Assembly: GCF_910592395.1 (NCBI RefSeq) | Contig: NC_088310.1 | Coordinates: 2,859,501-2,923,500 of the forward strand | Reading direction: 5' to 3' | DNA from: Lineus longissimus | Lineage: Eukaryota > Nemertea > Pilidiophora > Heteronemertea > Lineidae | Length of the DNA: 64,000 nucleotides | Shown here: positions 1 through 12,000 of the stretch, one piece after another | Layout: the number at the start of each line of letters is the position of its first letter | Numbering within the stretch: position 1 is the stretch's first letter | The notes under the pieces: generated by a model | The model's database searches: none | What the model was told of the DNA's origin: nothing | What the model saw: only the letters and a program-made list of their open reading frames with translations | Program-made: the position numbers and the translations under genes

Positions 1-193
1 ATGTACATGTACACCTCCAAAAACTTGGTTGATATTTACACGTAGTGCTAAAATGCACTAAAATAGTAAACTTAGATTGGCCTGTATTAGAATAGCTGGC
101 TTTAAATTAGCTTGTGGTGCTCATTTGCATTTTTTGCCACTTCAACTTCGTGCTTAAATACTTACTCACTGAAATGTAAAATTGTCCCTCTAG

Positions 194-3100
194 GTCGCTC
201 TAACATGGTGTGGCCAGGTTTGAATGCACCAGTAATGAAAGGCAGAGAGATGGTAAAGCAGAAGCAGTTACCCACCAATCCAGATTTTGAGAGTGATTTG
301 GTGAAGTTCCGGGAGAAGATGCAGACGAGAAGAAAATTCTCTGTACCTACGCTGCAGAGAGGATATGCCGGTTCAAGATGGCCCGGAATGAGTATTGGAG
401 CTCCAGACCCTGTAGGAGATTGTAAGTTATGTTGTCATTCCTTCAAAAGAGTTTCCCATTGTGAATCACCAGTACATAAATAATTTTTGTATGTGGTTTT
501 CTGTGGCACATGTTGTGTTCACTGAGGCCATACAAATTTAATACTTTGGATCATGGCCCTCTTGCATTATGTTTACCCGATTTGGGGAAACAACACCCAC
601 CATCTAGCGCAAGTGTCACCTGTTTACCCAAATAAATATGAACTCTATCAGGTGCAGGAATTTAGTAGCAAGTGTTAGTTTTGTGATAAGAAAATAATGT
701 GCGTGATATTTGTATCATTTCCTACTCTTTTTAGATACATTTGAGGGCTTTGATACCAGAGTATTGGAGGTAAGTTAAAGCAACTCACTTTTAGCTATTT
801 ACATGACTGTACCTATATGGTAGTGAAGACTTGAAGTCTGACGTCTGAAGTTTTGATTCTAGATTAATGGATTGAAATTGGCACACATAAAGGAGTTTCT
901 CAATATAATACAGGACCAACTGCTTTTAAGCAAAATTCATGACACTTACAAACACTACAATGAATCATATCAACATATCAACTTCATAAAAGCGGCATTA
1001 GCTTTGGAACATTTGTGTAAATTGGGACCATTTATATGATACAATTTCCTTTTCAGTTTAAAATGGTGTCCAACATGACTGGTACACTGGGACGTAAATC
1101 CCGGTTCAGTGCATTTGTTGTGACTGGCAACAAAAATGGCCTAGCTGGTAGGTTGTTCGAATAGTAAATTGTAATCAAAATCACTTGCAGATTGAAAAAA
1201 ATTATTCCTGTCTTTCATAAATTAGGGTTACTCCAAGGTCGCAACTTCAAATCAGATGGGATTTCTATGCATGTTGGGGCACCCATAAAATACGATTATG
1301 ACAAAAAAATGTCTTCATCTTTTATAGGATATGGTCTGGCCAGATCTCCTAATGGACAAGCTGCTCTACGAAAGGTAAAAATGGTCGTGAACTGGACCTA
1401 CATTAGACAGGTCCAATATGTGTCTCGAATTTTGTTGTAATTTGAATGTTTTCTTTTAGTTTTGAATGATGGTAAAATGAGAAAGGTAAGGGTCAATAGG
1501 CCTTCATAGCAAACTCATTCATTCACTGCGGCAACATGATGTATCCGCGTCAACTGTGAAAGGTCATGTCTCCATTCTCTACAGTCTGTGCTCAGTACAT
1601 CTCTCCCTACACCTGCTGACGTGACATCTTGCATCACCAGTCCATCCATCTCGTCCTTCATCTTCCTACGCTGTGCTAGAAACTTACGTTAGGCAGTTGC
1701 CGTTTAAGAGTAAACATGGTTGTTCCCTACAAGTTTCTTACGTCATTTTTTTCCCTTGCAGGCAAAGAATAAAGCGGCTCAGCGACTGCAATACATTGAA
1801 CTCTACAATGGACACACAGGTTAGTAACTATTTGTAAAGAGCGCCTTGGCACTATGGTGACATCTTCAAGGTACTACATGTCACTTTGCAGTTTCAAAAT
1901 CAACGTGACGGAAGTATCTACCAGTATACTTACGGTGTTTCGATAAAATTGGTTGTTTCGTGATTAGATTTCGATTGGAGAGAGTTTGAAGCTTATTTAA
2001 AAACTTGATATTACCCATTTTGGTGTGATGGATGACATATTTGATTTTCTTTGCAGTGTTCCACAACATGTATACCAAATTCTTTTTCACCGCGATCTTC
2101 ATCAACAAAAAGCAGCAAGGTGAGTTTTTTGTGTTAATGAGGAACTAGCATTGTTATTGATTCCCCTTGGTGGTAGTCTCTAGTAACTGCATTGTATTAA
2201 AGTCACCTGAAAACCACCTGGTGGACACCCTAGCTGCTTCCTGTTGTCTTCTTCTTCTTCTTGTTCGCTCTGGACAGTCAAGTCCGATCTTCTGATGTAT
2301 TCTATGGTGTTTCGCAGCTGTTGGAGGTCTCCATAGAGCTGGTCTTGTAGGCTGGTACCTTCTGGCCAGATGTCTTTTCTCAGAGCTGCCAATCTCGCAC
2401 ATCTTGTCAGGATGTGTGCCACGGTCATCGGTTCCGTGGCACATGGGCTGCTTCCTGTTGTCTTATATAGGGCTGGCTTCCATATCTCGTCGGATTATTC
2501 TTTCTATAATTTGGCTTTCAGGATACGGCATCAAGTCTCATCGAGTTCTGAAGACCATTTGCGATGTGATGGGTATCAAAGATTTGCATTGTAAAGTTGA
2601 GGGATCGACGAAGAATGTGCAGAATATGACAAAAGCATTCTTCAATGCACTAGCTACTCAGGCAAGTCTCTGATTGGGTCATGTATTTCCAGTATAACCA
2701 TTGTTATAGTCCATTACATGGGAAAATAGCACTCAGACTTGGTGACTTCATACAGAAAAAGGCAGCAGTTAACAGTCTTGCTAGTACATGTATTTCCAGT
2801 ATAACCATTGTTATAGTCCATTACATGGGAAAATAGCACTCAGACTTGGTGACTTCATACAGAAAAAGGCAGCAGTTAACAGTCTTGCTAGTACATGTAT
2901 TTCCAGTATAACCATTGTTATAGTCCATTACATGGGAAAATAGCACTCCAACTTGGTGACTTCATACAGAAAAAGGCAGCAGTTAACAGTCTTGCTAGTA
3001 CATGTATTTCCAGTATAACCATTGTTATAGTCCATTACATGGGAAAATAGCACTCCGACTTGGTGACTTCATACAGAAAAAGGCAGCAGTTAACAGTCTT

Positions 3101-3771
3101 GCTAGTACATGTATTTCCAGTATATAAACCATTGTTATAGTCCATTACATGGGAAAATAGCACTCCGATTTGGTGACTTCATACAGAAAAAGGCAGCAGT
3201 TAACAGTCTTGCTAGTACATGTATTTCCAGTATATAAACCATTGTTATAGTCCATTACATGGGAAAATAGCACTCCGATTTGGTGACTTCATACAGAAAA
3301 AGGCAGCAGTTGTCTTGCTAGTACATGTATTTCCAGTATAACCCATATCAAAATGGGTTTTTCATTAGGCTCTTTGAAGGACCTACATTTTGTATTTGAT
3401 ATAAATTTGACTCCCCCTCCCCACATAATGGCATGACTCGCCTTGAAGTATCATAGTTTGTCTTGCAGGAAACACATAAAGAACTTGCCGAGAGACAGCA
3501 ACTCCACGTTGTGGAACTTAGGAATGAAATGGACAACCTACCGGTTGTGCTTGCATCGCCTTCGTCAGGAAAGACACGGTCGATTGGCCGAGATGAGGAT
3601 CTGGACTTTAATAGACTTTATTACGGAGGAAAAGTGCCTTATATAAAGCCAAAGCCTCGGCCGTTTTATGAAAAGTTGAGGTCATGGCGAAATTGGAAAA
3701 AGAAGGAATTGTGGAAATCACGTAACCAGGCCAAATGTCAAATAGTTCGCCTTGCTGGGTCTGAAGTGTAA
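194..3771 (+). CDS. MRPS5: Mitochondrial ribosomal protein S5 (uS5m), 3' portion, eight exons
   Basis: Encodes the C-terminal part of mitochondrial ribosomal protein uS5m, a component of the small mitoribosomal subunit. Exons by splice consensus and phase: 194-421, 735-769, 1057-1147, 1328-1374, 1762-1819, 2057-2119, 2522-2661, 3469-3771 (stop TAA at 3769-3771). The joined frame stays open throughout. The S5 RNA-binding domain is recognisable from GRKSRFSAFVVTGNKNG, running across the splice into GYGLARSPNGQAALRK and then the KNKAAQRL helix. The second S5 lobe contains YGIKSHRVLKTICDVMGIKD. The tail is basic (RSWRNWKKKELWKSRNQAK), as in animal MRPS5. The first visible exon starts in phase 2, so 5' exons lie to the left of the window. 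One intron (2662-3468) has a GC donor, CAG|GCAAGT. Family recognition is strong; exact exon borders rest on consensus only. Confidence 0.93.
2251..2446 (-). mobile_element. 5'-truncated non-LTR retrotransposon, reverse transcriptase C-terminal fragment
   Basis: Lies in an MRPS5 intron on the opposite strand. The minus strand reads a typical LINE-type ORF2 tail: a Cys-containing segment, then AHILTRCARLAALRKDIWP, then LYGDLQQLRNTIEYIRRSDL, ending in a Glu-rich (GAA/AAG)n tract. This post-RT pattern (H-I-L-x-x-C, WP, LYGD) is common in animal non-LTR elements. The fragment is flanked by a perfect 18-bp direct repeat, GCTGCTTCCTGTTGTCTT, at 2233-2250 and 2447-2464. That fits a target-site duplication from target-primed reverse transcription. 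Only about 196 bp of element remains, so it is inactive. The clade was not determined. Confidence 0.75.
2680..3344. repeat. 107-bp tandem repeat array, about six copies, in MRPS5 intron
   Basis: Copies beginning with CATGTATTTCCAG start at 2680, 2787, 2894, 3001, 3108, 3218 and 3324 (last partial). Periods are 107, 107, 107, 107, 110 and 106. The copies are nearly identical; the later ones carry a 3-bp insertion (TATATAAACC for TATAACC) and the last has lost a few bases. The array fills most of the GC-AG intron, and I see no coding in it. Confidence 0.95.
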
Positions 3772-4399
3772 AGAGTATGCAACTGATAGTGGTAATTTGT
3801 TGACTGGACAATACCCTGTGTGCTCAAATAAGCCAGCCATTGACAACTTTATCTAGGCTGTTACGCTAGAAGATTGTATGGGGGGTCTCGGATTCAGGAT
3901 CAGACCATCCGATGAAGTTCATATAGTAAACATCTTTCAATGAGTCGATTGCCATGGGTGATGGGACCTCCGGCCTGTGGAAGATGTAGAATGGTTTGTT
4001 GTGATTGTTGTAGATCTGCACACCAGAGATGTTAATTGGCCACTAAAAGAATGTAGCCAAAAATGGCTTTGTTTTGTATCACAGTGAGACAAATGAGCTG
4101 AGATTAACGATATTTGATTTGCATTTCGTTTTGGTTGTTCTTCTGTCCTTCAATTGCTTGATTCTACCCATATGGAGGCTGTGCAATGACATCGTTCAGG
4201 CATCGATTTTGGATGTCAGTGCGTGTCCTTGACATTGCAGATGTCGCCTATAAAGTCTGCCATGTGAGGATGATGACATGCCATGGTTGTCACTGCCACT
4301 GACAAAATGCATCGTGGGATTGTGATGGCCTCCATTCGTGTTGCTCGCACGGAACTCTTGATTATCTCGACGGTGATGTTTCTGCAAGTATATGAGAAT

Positions 4400-4880
4400 T
4401 TGATAACCAGCTGGAAGATTTTTGAGAAAATTTGTAGAACGGACACTTAGGTATTGATAACCAACTGAAGGGTCAATGACTGGTTGGAAGACCTGGGTAG
4501 ATATTCCAGCTGGAAGAGGAGTGATGTCTCTAGTTACTGATTTTTTTACTCATCCAGCTGGTTAACATTACACATCTCTAAGCTGATCATATGTTTGTCT
4601 GGTCATTTACGTGTCTGGTTGTCAAAGCTGGCTTGTGTGGTGCCGAGTAGGATATGACAGGGACACCAAGGTCGTTGTGAGCAGTTTTTTTAACGGTGTG
4701 ACTCTTCCAGCTGGTTATGAATGATGTTTTCCCTCTTCTGTTTTGACGATGGTGCTGAAAACCGATTGTCTTTGTGAAGTTTCTGCGTCTTAACTGAAGT
4801 TTCAGTATTCTCCACTGTACCTTGACTTTTCCTGCTGGTTATTAGTCAATGACTCTGCCAGCTGGTTATCTATCAACCGG
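4400..4880. repeat. Degenerate array of CAGCTG-containing motifs
   Basis: A short motif close to CCAGCTGGTTATCAA recurs near 4410, 4510, 4555, 4707 and 4858, with decayed forms (CAACTG, CTGCTGG) near 4460 and 4832. Spacing is irregular. It resembles an eroded minisatellite rather than a gene. The perfect palindrome CAGCTG is also an E-box, but no regulatory role is shown. Confidence 0.5.
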
Positions 4881-4946
4881 ACCGGCGGACAAATAAAGCT
4901 GTTCTTCTCACAATTTAGACTCCGGATGGTCTTTCCAAAACATCAG

Positions 4947-5175
4947 GCTGGATGTGACAATGTCCAAAGTTAGTACCGTTATCTTTTAAATATTACTGCT
5001 GGATGTGGCACTGTTCACAGTTAGTACCAGAGTCTTTCCAATATTGGGCTGGATGTGACACTATTCACTGTTAGTACCAATGTCTTTCCAATATCGGGCC
5101 GGTTGTAGACGCTAACTGTGGACACTGGATGTGACATTGTCCACAGTTAGTACCAATGTTTTTCCAATATATAAC
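4947..5175. repeat. Short imperfect tandem repeat, about 50-bp unit
   Basis: Copies start with (G/A)CTGGATGTG at 4947, 4998, 5048 and 5124, each followed by a segment close to GTTAGTACCAATGTCTTTCC. Units are about 50 bp, and the last is separated by an inserted stretch. I see no coding potential. Confidence 0.7.
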
Positions 5176-6011
5176 TGGAGCAGTATTTCCTGTCGTGTCA
5201 TTTGTTCAGAAACAGGAAAAACAACAATGACTTGTTTTTCTGTGTTCCCCTGCTGCTAGGTCACTGGTGTCTCTGCCAGGTTGTATGGAAACACTGGACT
5301 ATAAACAACGTTACACCGTTTCAACGAAAATAGTCATATTTTGTTTGCTTCCAGATTCGCCCGCCAGGGCGTGTCCCGCCGTGTCGTTTGAACTCGCAAG
5401 GCAAACAATGCGCTGTTCTTCCCAGGTATCCGAAAAGACTAGGCTCCCGGAGTCGTCTATTTCGCCATCCTGATCATCTTATGGCAAAGGGGGAAGCTGG
5501 TCCACCGCGTCTAGAGTGTACATGTATCAAATACTCCCCTGGTCTGCTTTGACGTTAAACTGACCGCGGTCGTGTTGTCCCTGTCAGCTAAACCCTACAA
5601 TCACCACCTCAACTGATGACATTTAACATGTGTCATCTTTGACGTCTGTTACATAAAACTTGCTCATATACCGTCCATTAATGTTCTGTCGGCAAATTAA
5701 TAAGGGACCGGGAGGAAATTGCCCGGTGATAGGTTATGAAACAAAATACTAATTTTAGCGGGTACTTAGGAAAATAAGGAGTCACCGGATAGCGACGGAG
5801 CTTGCCGTTGTCGACTCAAAGTCCTAATTGTTTGCGACCTATCGTAAAGAGAATTCGTCCTTGTAGGACTCGTCTCTATTGTGGTTCGTAACATACTATA
5901 AAACAACTTTAAAGATAGTTTGTCGTCTAAATCCAGGATGTTCATAAATTTTACTTTAAAGTCAGTTATGTCCTTTTAAAAACCCATTACTTCAAACACA
6001 ACATTTAGTCG

Positions 6012-6039
6012 CGTGTGTGTGTGTGTGGGGGGGGGGGGG
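6012..6039. repeat. (GT)n tract running into a 13-G homopolymer
   Basis: A GT dinucleotide run is followed directly by 13 consecutive G at 6027-6039. It is one of five long G/C homopolymers in the window. Confidence 0.9.
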
Positions 6040-8486
6040 TATACCTCAAGTCTCGGGAAGGATGACTTCATTGAAGTTCTATTATGCAATTGTGACAAAG
6101 TAAATACATGTGACGTATGTGGAAGATGGATGCGCCCTGAGAAACGCTTAACCCCTTCCTTCCGTCCGTATCACCCGCCTGGCTGGTTATTCATTCAGGA
6201 GCCGACCCTGGTGTCTATTTATTGCGCAATACTCGCTCAATATCGAGACAAAGTGCACTCGACAGAAAATATGCGCTTGTTTTATACATAGGGTTGAGAG
6301 TGGGGAGCGACTTTTTACTCATTTGGCACCAGCTGACTCATGAATCATACAGCACGTCCAGACCTGTATCAGAAAAAAAGGACTTAGCAGCACTATCGAT
6401 CCCGACACCTGGTGTACGCCTGGGGCGACTCTGGAAGTCACAACTGGTCCCATTTTCAAAGCACCATCCCTGAAATGTACCCTCGACTTGTTCAAGGTTG
6501 CTCATTTGAAATTCGCCTGAGCACGAACCGAACAGCCAGTGGAACTGTGACAGTTAGCAAAAGGAAGATGCCATCCTGCTCAAAGACAGTCTATGTAACT
6601 AGCTATACTTCAGAATTGGTTGTGGAAGGACGTGAATGAGCCTTCTCACAGTGAGACGATATTGGCGGGTGACAACCGGAAAATGTCTAGATTTTCAATG
6701 AATTCTACATGATTTTCTTCCAATGTGTTCTCTTAAGTTTAACACTTTAGCTTATCATAATGATTATCATAGTTGTTAGAAAATGCATGCCATATTTGGT
6801 ACAAAAGGTGCCAGTGAATGGTTCTGTACTAAATATCCACATATTTTTACAGCAAAGTGTTTTTGAAGTTTTATAATGTTGACAAATACATTCATATGAC
6901 GCTATATTTCGCGTTCTTGAGGGTGTCCGGTGTCCAATACTTCAATTTTGTAGATTTAGATGCCAACCATGTGTACATTCTCATCAAAACTGTTTTAATT
7001 TTGCCTCTAGATGAGTGTTGAACAAATGAATTCTGTCCTGGGATGTGATTTTTCGGCATTCCACAAAGATTCCGTCAGATAAAAAGAAGATAAATTGGAA
7101 TTCTGTTTAAAGAGACGAGACTTTAACGGCATCTTGGCCCCTTATTTCAATAATCGATAACCTCACTTGAACAGAAGCTGACATCAAAGCACCAAAGACG
7201 CAATTTCCCAGAGTCTAAGGTCATTATCACGCAAAACAGAATAAAAATCATGAGAAATTACGTCCGCATTTTGCTTCTCATAACGGCGTTTTCACAACTT
7301 GCTCAACAACCATTGCATTTGTAACGTATTGCTTCGCCAAGTTGCATTGCCTTATACCCAAGTGGTAACGCAATTTTCTGTTTATTTTCAATTGTCCAGA
7401 TCAATATCTTTCTGATGAATGCTTTCTTGCTGCAAACCAAAGACGCGCCGAAGCTAGAAATGGATTTAAATTCTGGCTATTTTTATTGTCAATGCTAGTT
7501 AATTGCACCAATGACAGCATGGCGACGGCATATTTCGGCTTCATGCGGACATCATTCCTACTACTGGCAAAATAGAACTTGATACAAATAAGTAAACAGG
7601 GACAACCTGTTGAAGAATTTCATAGTAAAAGCATATTGTCTCAACTCATGACACAAAATTTGAATTTGCCACCAATCACAACTTTTTGACAATGCGGCAC
7701 CTATCGCGCGATCAAGAAACTACATATAGGTCATCCAGAGCGGTCGATATCAGTCATGCTTTACAAATATATAGATAATGAAATTTAAAAAAATCAAACT
7801 GCTTTGTCATATCTGACATACATAAACTGCGCAATATGTGCCAGTGGTTACTTACAAACCACAATGCCGTTTTGTAAAGAAATCATATTTTAATTTGCGT
7901 TTTAACTCTCAGCAAGAGCCCGTGACATAGTATTTGTCACTGACTCTTGATCTCAGCTACACATGTTCCGATCAGTGTAGGTTTTCCTTGTTGAAATATC
8001 AATTATCTTATCCCAATGAGTCCAATCCCACATTTGAAGGGGCTGTCTGGAGCTCGTTAAAGGGACATAGCGATCTCCAAGCGTGTCCAGCTGATATCTC
8101 TTGGAGTATGAATCACGGACATTGCAACGTATAAGGCCAGGTTGACATCATTCTGAACTTCCAGATTTAGTGGTCCGTGCTAGGGCACGATATTTGCCAC
8201 TCACGGCGCATGTCTTACAAGGGTTTTAAAACCTCATTGACATTTCTTTATTACCCTAATGAGCAATATTTGATTAATCAAGATAGTTAAGGCATGAATT
8301 TTGTGGCACAAATCAAGCAACAGCCACATCAAGATGTAATAGCGATAGCGAGTTGATTTTGTGCCAAACAAGATCTAATGATGTGAACTTCAGTGGCATC
8401 AAAATTTGGCTTCTGTCCTATCAGGGTTAGCGTTTTGGTCAGGAAATGAGGACTCACATAAAATAGCGAGTGTGATAAAGTAAATA

Positions 8487-8575
8487 CAGTAGAACCCAGG
8501 TAATACAACCACTCATGGGACCGATGTTGAATGGTCGCGTTAGTGAAGTTGAAAATCCGGGGACAAAATGCATGA
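8487..8575. mobile_element. Possible pogo/Tigger-like DNA transposon terminal fragment
   Basis: The stretch beginning CAGTAGAACCCAGGTAATAC and continuing through GGGACCG and TGGTCGCGTTAGTGAAGTTG resembles the terminal inverted repeat of pogo/Tigger-type DNA transposons. These often start CAGT and carry paired inverted half-motifs around a GGGACC core. The similarity is from memory and short, and no transposase is present. It could be chance. Confidence 0.3.
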
Positions 8576-8943
8576 TTAAGTTTTCCCGCCAAAATTGTTG
8601 AACTTATTCATAAAATTCTGAAAAATTTTCAAAGTCAATAAATTTTGGGGGCTGATGATGTTGCTTCATTTTGAGCAGGAGAAAAAAAGTGAACAAAATA
8701 TTTGGACTACCTTTACAAAAGTTTTCATATGGATTCTCATGATAGCCACTGTTCGTGGTTTGAGCAAACACCCTCCCACAAGCTACCCTACCTGTATCAC
8801 CTGCCAGTTCTCATGGCGTCACGGGGAATCATTATACCCTGATCATGTGATCCTCGAGCTCCTCCCTCTGAAGGCTCTTTGGCGAACACTAAAAATAGAA
8901 TCTATGAGAATCTGCCCGCATTGTCTTGGTTACGTTGTTTTAA

Positions 8944-8951
8944 TGACGTCA
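8944..8951. promoter_or_regulatory. Full palindromic CRE upstream of the NPAS4-like gene
   Basis: A perfect TGACGTCA lies 24 bp upstream of a TATA box and about 95 bp before the start codon. This is the classical position for a CREB/ATF site in a core promoter. Mammalian NPAS4 is an activity-dependent immediate-early gene, so a proximal CRE fits. Occupancy is inferred, not shown. Confidence 0.65.
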
Positions 8952-8974
8952 CTTGGTCTCCTTACTTTCATGGA

Positions 8975-8982
8975 TATAAAAG
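8975..8982 (+). promoter_or_regulatory. TATA box of the NPAS4-like gene
   Basis: TATAAAAG lies 72 bp upstream of the ATG at 9047. It predicts a transcription start near 9005 and a short 5' UTR of about 40 nt. Together with the CRE it forms a compact TATA-type inducible-gene promoter. Confidence 0.6.
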
Positions 8983-9046
8983 CATGGTCAGAAAGTTCTC
9001 ATCAAATGATTGTTTGTCCGCTTCCTTACGATATCATTAATTGACA

Positions 9047-12000
9047 ATGGCCGAGACATGGTACCATGGACAAGGGAATTACCAAGGGGGTTGCAACATG
9101 GCACACGGCGGGTCCGACGATCGGTGAGTAACATTTTATCTCTCTAATTGCATGCCAACCGAAAAATGCACCCTAATTATTGATTAGAGGTGACAGATAT
9201 AAATACCCCAAAGAGCCCGGGACATTTTTGTGGCAAATTTTTGGACAAAACAGATTTCAGTTAATTGATATGGATCGATGGCTGTTTGCTTGATGCAGTG
9301 TTTGGGGTAACCGTCCGGATGCAGTTTACTGACCTCGTCCCTCCCTGTGATTTTGCTTCCGCATCATATATTCCAGATAAAAAAGTACAGTATTTTTTTA
9401 GAAAAGAATGTTTGTTCCGGTCAACGTTTATGAGTGTTTCCGTTTATAAGTGTTTCCCGTAATTGTTTTGGCAAATGCAGAAAGATAAAAGTCAACACGC
9501 TATTTCTGTGTTCCCCAGATTGAAATGTCGTGATCTCTTCTCTTGCTGTTTTTCGCGTGGAAATACTGAAAGAGGACTTGCAAATTCACGCATGAGTGGT
9601 TTGCAGTGTTGTGTTGAACAAGTAAATCACTCCTTTTTACACTATATAGTGGCACAGTTGCAGATGCACTCATCTAAAATAAACATTGAAAACAATGCTC
9701 CTTCAACGTACATGTACTTAGAGAAGTATGTTTTTATCATGTAAAAATATAGCCAATTTGAAAAAAATTACATGTATGTGTTTAGAGCGATGTTCACTCA
9801 AGAATATGACTCAACAAAATCAAGGAATCGGTGTAGTAATATAGTCACTTGGTGTGAATCGGACATCACATCAACGAGCCAGTCAATGCAAATATGTAGT
9901 GACAAATTGTTACAGCAATTTGTCACTATTTTTTTAAGGTTGTGCAATTTTCTGGATTCGCGGCACTATTTGGATGTTGTATAATACATCTGATATCTAT
10001 GTGACAACGTTCTAATGTACATTTTATGGTTTATCTTTGTATTTTAGTTACCACATTCCACACGTATCCCCTATCCCAACACCGCGGCAGCAAGACCCAC
10101 GGGAGCACTACGGGAATGTGTACGCCGATATCAGCCACCAAGGAGTACAGACCTACGGGTCCGAGCAGATCGTCCCAGCAGCGGGGTCCTGTTGGGCCCA
10201 GCCGGCACAGGATGACGAACAATCTTTAGATGGACGCGAATCAACCAGGTAAATTTGCTATTAGTTCACCTGGCCGAGCTTGGTGCATATTAGTTGACAA
10301 AATCAATGAAATTTGGTGCTGAGAGATACCAGAGAGGCAAAGTTATGATAGTTTTTCCCCTTTAAAGAGAACGCCCACGGACCTAAATTATTTCAAATCT
10401 GTCTTTACGACTGGGGAACTCCCAAGGTTCATTAGGTGCAATTACGTCACTGACACCAGAGGGGGTATGACGCCTCTGCGATTCTGGTAAGTTTCAGCCA
10501 AGAAATTAAAAAGAAATAGTATTTTTTAAGTTTGTTGCACGAAATCGCTCGTTTGCTGCTGCTTTTCAACACGACCAATAGCAATTCTTTGAAATTGTCC
10601 ACATATATGTCTCATCCCAACTCACAAGGCTCCGAGATAGCACCTTCCGTTCTTCTGATCTGTAGGTATAGGGATTTCAGACTTTCAAAATTAGATGTTT
10701 TTGCCTTTACCTTGACCTAGCTTGTCTCCGAGACATTTTTCGGCGTAACATTTTGGGCCGAGAGAAAACAAAGCAACACTGAGGTTGTTCGTGAAGACTT
10801 TTGCGGAGATGGTACGATTTCCCACAAAATGGCCACAGCTTTTGGCTGTCTTCTTTTTTTTCGCGGACGTTCGTTACCTTTGGCTGTCGGTCACGGTGTA
10901 AAACCTACTGAGATAACCGTTAGGGTGATTAATTTGGTGGCCGGGTTGTGGACCTTTTTCCAAAATGGTTTAACTGCAATTAGAGGGAAACTAAATTTCT
11001 CTACATTTTTTTTTTACTGATAATGTGAGTCCACTTAGAACTTACCTTGCCCGTATACATGTATCTCATCAATTCTAAATGCTGTACAATATTTAAAGGG
11101 ACGCCATAAGAGTCGGGATGCTGAGAACTTTGCAGAGGACCAACAATAATAATGATCAACGCCTTGCATCAATGCAGAAAGCTCTGAGTTAACAACAACT
11201 CCCACGTCTCCCCAGGGCGTAGGCTTTACATTTTTCGGGGATTTTCGGCACCCACCCCCAACGCCATAACCCGCCTCCCCAAATAAAATTCCCCAAGACA
11301 CGTTAGACAAACAACAATGCCGCCCAGCGCAGTGAAGAATCGCAGATGATTCGAAAATCGTCGCGTGCCAGATTATAATTATGGAATATCAAACTATCAA
11401 ACTATACTGGACAATATTGTAAAGAAAATATCATGGCCAATCAGAGCGTCTTAAGAGTTTGGGGCCGGGCGGCGATGTGCCAGTTGTCTATCTAGTTCGC
11501 TGGGCTCATCATCAAATGGAAAACATTTCATGACAATAACCAACCTATTGTCTGCCATCAGCCTGTAAATCTAGGTCAATCCTGGAATTTAAATGTGAAA
11601 TCCCCAGGAAGGCACGAGGCGGGCGTCAAGTTGCATTGGCTCGATATATTTGATTGAGCGGTCACGTGATATGGATTGATGGGGCCTAGCTTGTTGATAT
11701 TTCCCTGGGTAGTTGGCTATCGACAATCGGCGGTCAGCATCGTTAATTGAAGGTTGTTTCGTAGATTTTTCAACTCGATTTATGCAACCAAAGGAGGCTC
11801 TTCTTCTTTAGAGGGGCCTATATAGTGCTCTTAAAAGCGCTATGGTTTATAGCAAGATGAGCCCAAGGACAGTAAATGGAAGTAGAGGGTGAGTTCGTTT
11901 TAACTTTCAAAGTTTTGAGCATATTTCTTTGAATTTGTTTTTCTTGGTTCGTGCATGTGGCTCCTATCGGAAGCAGGTATTGCGGCAAGCTTCCCGGTCG

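Larger units (their letters stand above)
3772..8943. other. Intergenic region between MRPS5 and the NPAS4-like gene
   Basis: Starts with the MRPS5 3' UTR; a candidate poly(A) signal AATAAA lies at 4892-4897, with no better one nearer the stop. The rest contains only short unrelated open frames without family similarity, plus the repeats listed separately. A perfect CArG box (CCATATTTGG) is at 6790-6799, about 2.3 kb upstream of the NPAS4-like start codon. I see no further gene here. Confidence 0.6.

Noticed and set aside
8655-9044. 129-codon ORF upstream of the NPAS4-like gene
   Set aside because: It overlaps the CRE/TATA promoter and ends just before the real start codon. There is no family similarity.
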